Origin: Chthonomonadaceae bacterium
Lineage (GTDB): Bacteria > Armatimonadota > Chthonomonadetes > Chthonomonadales > Chthonomonadaceae
Reading direction: 5' to 3'
Assembly: GCA_025054835.1 (NCBI GenBank)
Contig: JANWZQ010000146.1
Coordinates: 1 to 36,093 of the forward strand
Length of the DNA stretch: 36,093 nucleotides
Below are positions 33,003-36,093 of this stretch, piece after piece. Under the pieces are notes generated by a model, which saw only the letters and a list, made by a program, of their open reading frames with translations, did not search any database and had not been told where the DNA came from. Position 1 is the first letter of the stretch. Each line of letters begins with the position of its first letter. A program made the position numbers and the translations under genes.

Positions 33003-35575
33003 TCCCGGCCCGTTTGACATTGCGCAACTTCATGAGCTACGGCGATGAGCCCGCCACACTGGATTTCACCGACATGCACGTTGTTTGCCTCTCGGGCGAT
33101 AACGGCAACGGCAAGTCGGCCCTGCTCGATGCGATCACATGGGCGCTCTGGGGCAAGACCCGGGCCTCCTCGGTCCGTAGCGCCACCGAAGACGATCTGA
33201 TCCGCGTTGGCGCGGACGAGATGGAGGTCAGTTTCGAGTTTTTCCTGAACGATCAGCGCTACCGTGTGGTGAAGAAGCGCCGTCGCGGGAAGAGTAGCGC
33301 GAGCGAGTGGCACCTGGCCCAGCAGATTGACTCTTCGGGCCAGTGGGTTTCCATCGGGGGGAGCAGTCAGCGCGAGACCGCGCAGCAGATCGTGAAGCTG
33401 CTTTCCATGGAGTACGATACGTTTGTGAACTCCGCATACCTGCAGCAGGGGCACGCCGATGAGTTCACGCGCAAGACTCCTGTGGAACGCAAGCGCATTC
33501 TGGCCGAGGTGCTCGGGCTGCAGCGCTTCGATCGTCTGGAGGCTCTGGCCCGGGCGCGCTGGCAGGAGCGCAAGCAGGAAGTGAACGAGCTCGAAAACGA
33601 GCTGCGTCTGCTCGATGCGGAAATCCATCGTTTGCCCGAGTACGAGCGAGAGCTGGAGGGCGTGCGTGCCGAGATCCAGAGCATGCAGCAGACCCTGGAG
33701 CAGCGCACGCAGGAACATGAGCAACTGCGAGAGCGTCTGTTCTTGCTGCAGGCCGTCGAAGCCCAGGTAAAGCAGCACGAGGCGCACATCTTCCAGATTG
33801 AGAGAGACCTGAGCCAGATCCGTCACGATCTGGATCGGCAGTCCGATAAACTGGAGCAGATGGCCGATATCCTCGCGCAGCGTGCTGCGATTCTGCAGGA
33901 TTATGAGGCCTACTGGGAAGCGGAACGACAGCGCGAGGCAACCGAACCGCAGGTGCGTCTGTACGAGCAGCGCAGCAAAGAACTGCAGGCCATCCAGAAT
34001 GAAATTGAGCGGGAGCAGGTCCGCCTTGAAGGTCAGAGGCAGTTGCTGCGCAACCGGCTCCAGACCCTGGAACAGAACGTTTGTCAGCTCCAGCAGACAG
34101 AGCAGGACCTGCAACAGATTGCCACGACGCTCGCGCAGAGTGAGGCGCTGGAAGCACAGTGGCAAGAGGTCAACGAGGCGCTGGAGAGGCATCGCGACCA
34201 CTATGCGAGCCTCAAGTCCCGCAACGAGCAGCTCAAGGAAGACCTGAGAGAAGTCGACGAGGTACTGGAGCTACTGGCTCGCCCGTATGCTGCCTGCCCG
34301 GTCTGTATGAGCGATCTGAGTGGCGAGAAGCACGCGCAGTTACTCGCGCGCCAGCAACAGAAAAAGACCGCCCTGCTGGAAGCGCAGGCGCAGGTGAAGC
34401 AAGAAGGACATACTGTCAAGCAGGCGATCGCACAGTTGGAGCAACAGTTTCAGGAACTGCAGTCCCGGCGTTATGAGCAGATGCGGTACCGCGCTCGTCA
34501 GCAGGAGCTCCTGAAGCAGCGTTACCAGCTGGCCGGTGCTCTGACGGAACGCGATCAGGTGCAGAGCGAGCTGGAGGCCCTTACACGTCAGCTCGAACAG
34601 GGGGACTTTGCCGCGCCGCAACGGGCGCAGGTGCGTATGTTGCAGGCGGAACTGGGCCAGCTGCAACAGGCCCGGGAACAGTACGAAAGAGCGCAAACAC
34701 GGGTCCGACAGTTGCGGGACGCGCCCCAGCGCTACCAGCAACTGCAAACTGTGGACTGCAACATGCAGCAGGAGTTGCAGCGACAGCAGCAGCTGCAACA
34801 GCGCCTCGCCGAGAAGCAGCAAGAACGCACCGCCATGGTACAGCAATGCGACGCGTTGCGTACGCAACTGGCGGAATACGATACGCTGCGCCAGGAAGTC
34901 TCCCGGGCCGAGCAACTCCTGCAGGAAGCACAGGAACAGATGCACGCCCTGCAACGGAAAGAAGGGGGCCTGCTGAGTTCCATTGAGGGCGGGAAACGGG
35001 CCCTGGAACAACGCAGAGAGCGGGAGACACGGCAGCGACAGCTTGCCGAAGAAGCGCAGATCTACCAGAAGCTGACCACCGCATTCGGTAAGGGCGGGAT
35101 CCAGACGTACATCATCGAAAACGTCATTCCTGAACTCGAAGAGGAAGCCAATGCGCTGCTGGCCCGCATGACTGACACCGGAATGTCCCTGCGCTTCGAG
35201 ACCACGCGTGCCGGCAAGACTACCCGCCAGGAGATTGAAACGCTGGACATCAAAGTGCTGGACGATGCAGGCAGTCGCCCCTACGAGCTGTTCAGCGGGG
35301 GCGAGGCGCTGCGGATCAACTTCGCCATCCGGGTCGCGCTCTCACGCCTGCTGGCCAGACGCTCTGGAGCCCGCTTGCAAACGTTGATTGTAGATGAAGG
35401 GTTCGGCTCTCAGGACAGCAAGGCGCGCGAGCGGCTGGTGCAGTTGATCCACACGATCCAGTCCGACTTTGCCCTGATCCTGGTTATCACCCACTTTGAG
35501 GAGCTCAAGGAACGATTCCCGAGTCGCATCGAGGTGATCAAGGAAGCAAGCGGTTCGCGTATTCATGTACTTTAA
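32999..35575 (+). CDS. sbcC: Exonuclease subunit SbcC (Rad50-family ATPase)
   Basis: 858 aa SMC-like ATPase that partners SbcD. The N-terminal half has Walker A GDNGNGKSALLDAI (about 33-46) and the Q-loop region YLQQGHADEFTRKTPVERK. A long coiled coil follows, very rich in Gln, broken at the centre by the zinc hook C433-P-V-C436 that joins two SbcC chains. The C-terminal half carries the ABC signature FSGGEALRINFAIRVALS and Walker B LQTLIVDEGFGSQD. At 858 residues it is shorter than E. coli SbcC (about 1,050), mostly through a shorter coiled coil. The start overlaps sbcD by 4 bp. The 3' end lies 37 bp before clpS. Confidence 0.95.
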   Translation: MIPARLTLRNFMSYGDEPATLDFTDMHVVCLSGDNGNGKSALLDAITWALWGKTRASSVRSATEDDLIRVGADEMEVSFEFFLNDQRYRVVKKRRRGKSSASEWHLAQQIDSSGQWVSIGGSSQRETAQQIVKLLSMEYDTFVNSAYLQQGHADEFTRKTPVERKRILAEVLGLQRFDRLEALARARWQERKQEVNELENELRLLDAEIHRLPEYERELEGVRAEIQSMQQTLEQRTQEHEQLRERLFLLQAVEAQVKQHEAHIFQIERDLSQIRHDLDRQSDKLEQMADILAQRAAILQDYEAYWEAERQREATEPQVRLYEQRSKELQAIQNEIEREQVRLEGQRQLLRNRLQTLEQNVCQLQQTEQDLQQIATTLAQSEALEAQWQEVNEALERHRDHYASLKSRNEQLKEDLREVDEVLELLARPYAACPVCMSDLSGEKHAQLLARQQQKKTALLEAQAQVKQEGHTVKQAIAQLEQQFQELQSRRYEQMRYRARQQELLKQRYQLAGALTERDQVQSELEALTRQLEQGDFAAPQRAQVRMLQAELGQLQQAREQYERAQTRVRQLRDAPQRYQQLQTVDCNMQQELQRQQQLQQRLAEKQQERTAMVQQCDALRTQLAEYDTLRQEVSRAEQLLQEAQEQMHALQRKEGGLLSSIEGGKRALEQRRERETRQRQLAEEAQIYQKLTTAFGKGGIQTYIIENVIPELEEEANALLARMTDTGMSLRFETTRAGKTTRQEIETLDIKVLDDAGSRPYELFSGGEALRINFAIRVALSRLLARRSGARLQTLIVDEGFGSQDSKARERLVQLIHTIQSDFALILVITHFEELKERFPSRIEVIKEASGSRIHVL

Positions 35576-35612
35576 TTGCCAGGATCTGTAACGCGAAAGA
35601 GGAGAAGAAAGC

Positions 35613-35957
35613 ATGTTCTGTTCCCACCGCATTACAATCCGTGCAGCAGCGACGCCCGTTGTAGAACCGAAACCTGTCGCCCCGTCGCTACCGGATCAGA
35701 AAGAACACTCCGACGACATCGGTACCAGAAGCCACTACATTGTCGTCGTTTATGATAACGACTATAACACGTTTGATGAAGTGATCCTGATCCTGATGAA
35801 GGCAACGGCCTGCTCCTTGCAGGAAGCACAGATAGAGACCTGGGAAATTCACCATCTGGGCAAATCCGTGGTGCACTACGGGAGCAAGCCAGAGTGCGAG
35901 CGGGTAGCCCGGGTGATCCGCACCATCGGCATCCGGGTTGAGGTATGTGAGGAGTAA
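35613..35957 (+). CDS. clpS: ATP-dependent Clp protease adaptor ClpS
   Basis: 114 aa. The core fold runs from SHYIVVVYDNDYNTFDEVILILMKATACSL to GIRVEVCEE. The 'V-x-NDxxxTFxxV' pattern (VVYDNDYNTFDEVI) forms the N-degron pocket of ClpS, and KSVVHYGSKPECERVARVIRTIG matches the ClpA-binding side. ClpS hands proteins with destabilising N-termini to ClpAP. The first 40 residues are a variable extension with Pro/Val-rich sequence and may include a later start. GAGGAGAAG lies just upstream of the ATG. No clpA lies within the window, so the partner must be elsewhere. It follows sbcC by 37 bp and is followed by a hairpin. Confidence 0.85.
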   Translation: MFCSHRITIRAAATPVVEPKPVAPSLPDQKEHSDDIGTRSHYIVVVYDNDYNTFDEVILILMKATACSLQEAQIETWEIHHLGKSVVHYGSKPECERVARVIRTIGIRVEVCEE

Positions 35958-35990
35958 GGTCCGTTTGCAGTTTCTGCGAAGGCCAACACA

Positions 35991-36022
35991 GAGAGACCGG
36001 AAGCTGTCGCTCCCGGTCTCTC
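35991..36022. terminator. Hairpin between convergent clpS and the right-edge gene
   Basis: GAGAGACCGG (35991-36000) pairs perfectly with CCGGTCTCTC (36013-36022) around a 12-nt loop. It lies 33 bp after the clpS stop and 32 bp from the stop of the minus-strand gene, so it may serve both. There is no long T-run. Confidence 0.5.
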
Positions 36023-36053
36023 CGCGGTTTCTCGGAACGAAAGCAGCAGCGGT

Positions 36054-36093
36054 TTACTCCCTGCGACGCCGCAAAAGCAGGCTCCCACCGATC
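36054..36093 (-). CDS. C-terminal tail of a probable PEP-CTERM protein (truncated by window)
   Basis: Reading leftward from the right edge, the frame gives IGGSLLLRRRRE and a TAA stop (36056-36054). A Gly-rich hydrophobic stretch ending in Leu and a run of four arginines at the extreme C-terminus is the end of the PEP-CTERM sorting signal, recognised by exosortase/archaeosortase-type enzymes; the PEP motif itself would lie outside the window. Only 12 residues are visible, so this is a pattern match, not a proven gene. A convergent hairpin 32 bp downstream supports a gene end here. Confidence 0.5.
   Translation of the reverse strand, partial: IGGSLLLRRRRE

Noticed and set aside
31584-33020. 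A 478-codon minus-strand frame opposite sbcD
   Set aside because: It is antisense to a complete SbcD with all metal-binding motifs. It has no ribosome site or family signature.
1-36093. tRNA, rRNA, CRISPR arrays, insertion sequences or phage genes
   Set aside because: I looked in the gaps for cloverleaf, spaced direct-repeat and transposase patterns and found none. The 13-base 16S-tail match at 3868-3880 has no rRNA-like flank.

Overview
The window is a GC-rich bacterial chromosome segment. It most likely comes from Armatimonadota, with Planctomycetota as the next guess. Three things point there: a prepilin-like protein whose post-helix motif ([15 protein letters not shown]) and H-x9-DG motif are typical of those phyla; many secreted PQQ-type beta-propeller proteins that open with a 'DWxxWRGPxxxG' motif; and a PEP-CTERM-like C-terminal tail at the right edge. 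The phylum call is inferred from motifs only. I saw no rRNA, tRNA, CRISPR array, transposase or phage gene.

Layout. (1) 1-4762 holds mixed single genes: the end of an unknown gene, a response regulator, an esterase-D-like hydrolase, arsenate reductase (arsC), a rhomboid protease with TPR repeats, a 452-bp gap, and a 2OG-Fe(II) oxygenase. (2) 4766-22451 is a run of 14 genes, all on the minus strand. In transcription order they are: aldo/keto reductase; a prepilin-like secreted protein; four consecutive PQQ-type beta-propellers 10-19 bp apart; a terminator-like hairpin; a DUF3311-like small membrane protein overlapping a sodium:solute symporter; a LuxE/PaaK-like acyl-activating enzyme; an aldehyde-dehydrogenase-fold reductase that lacks the usual hydrolytic glutamate; a MarC membrane protein; an iron-dependent alcohol dehydrogenase; and two more beta-propellers, the last probably a lipoprotein. 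(3) 22671-25509 has a secreted Gly/Pro-rich repeat protein, a strong terminator and tatC. (4) 25549-31162 has an MrfA-like DUF1998 helicase, a 49-aa membrane peptide, a GT39/PMT-like membrane glycosyltransferase, and a convergent MATE transporter whose 3' end overlaps the glycosyltransferase by 119 bp. (5) 31746-35957 has sbcD-sbcC and clpS, followed by a hairpin and the last 12 codons of a minus-strand gene with a PEP-CTERM-like tail.

How the genes may work together. The most interesting unit is region 2. Symporter, acyl-activating enzyme, acyl reductase and alcohol dehydrogenase could form a route from carboxylate through activated acyl and aldehyde to alcohol, or the reverse for the last step. 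Six exported beta-propeller proteins bracket it on both sides. Similar propellers are widespread in these phyla without known function, and I know of no described system joining these parts. The link is inferred from gene order and strand. The other clear functional unit is SbcC-SbcD (DNA end processing), which is translationally coupled and has a good promoter.
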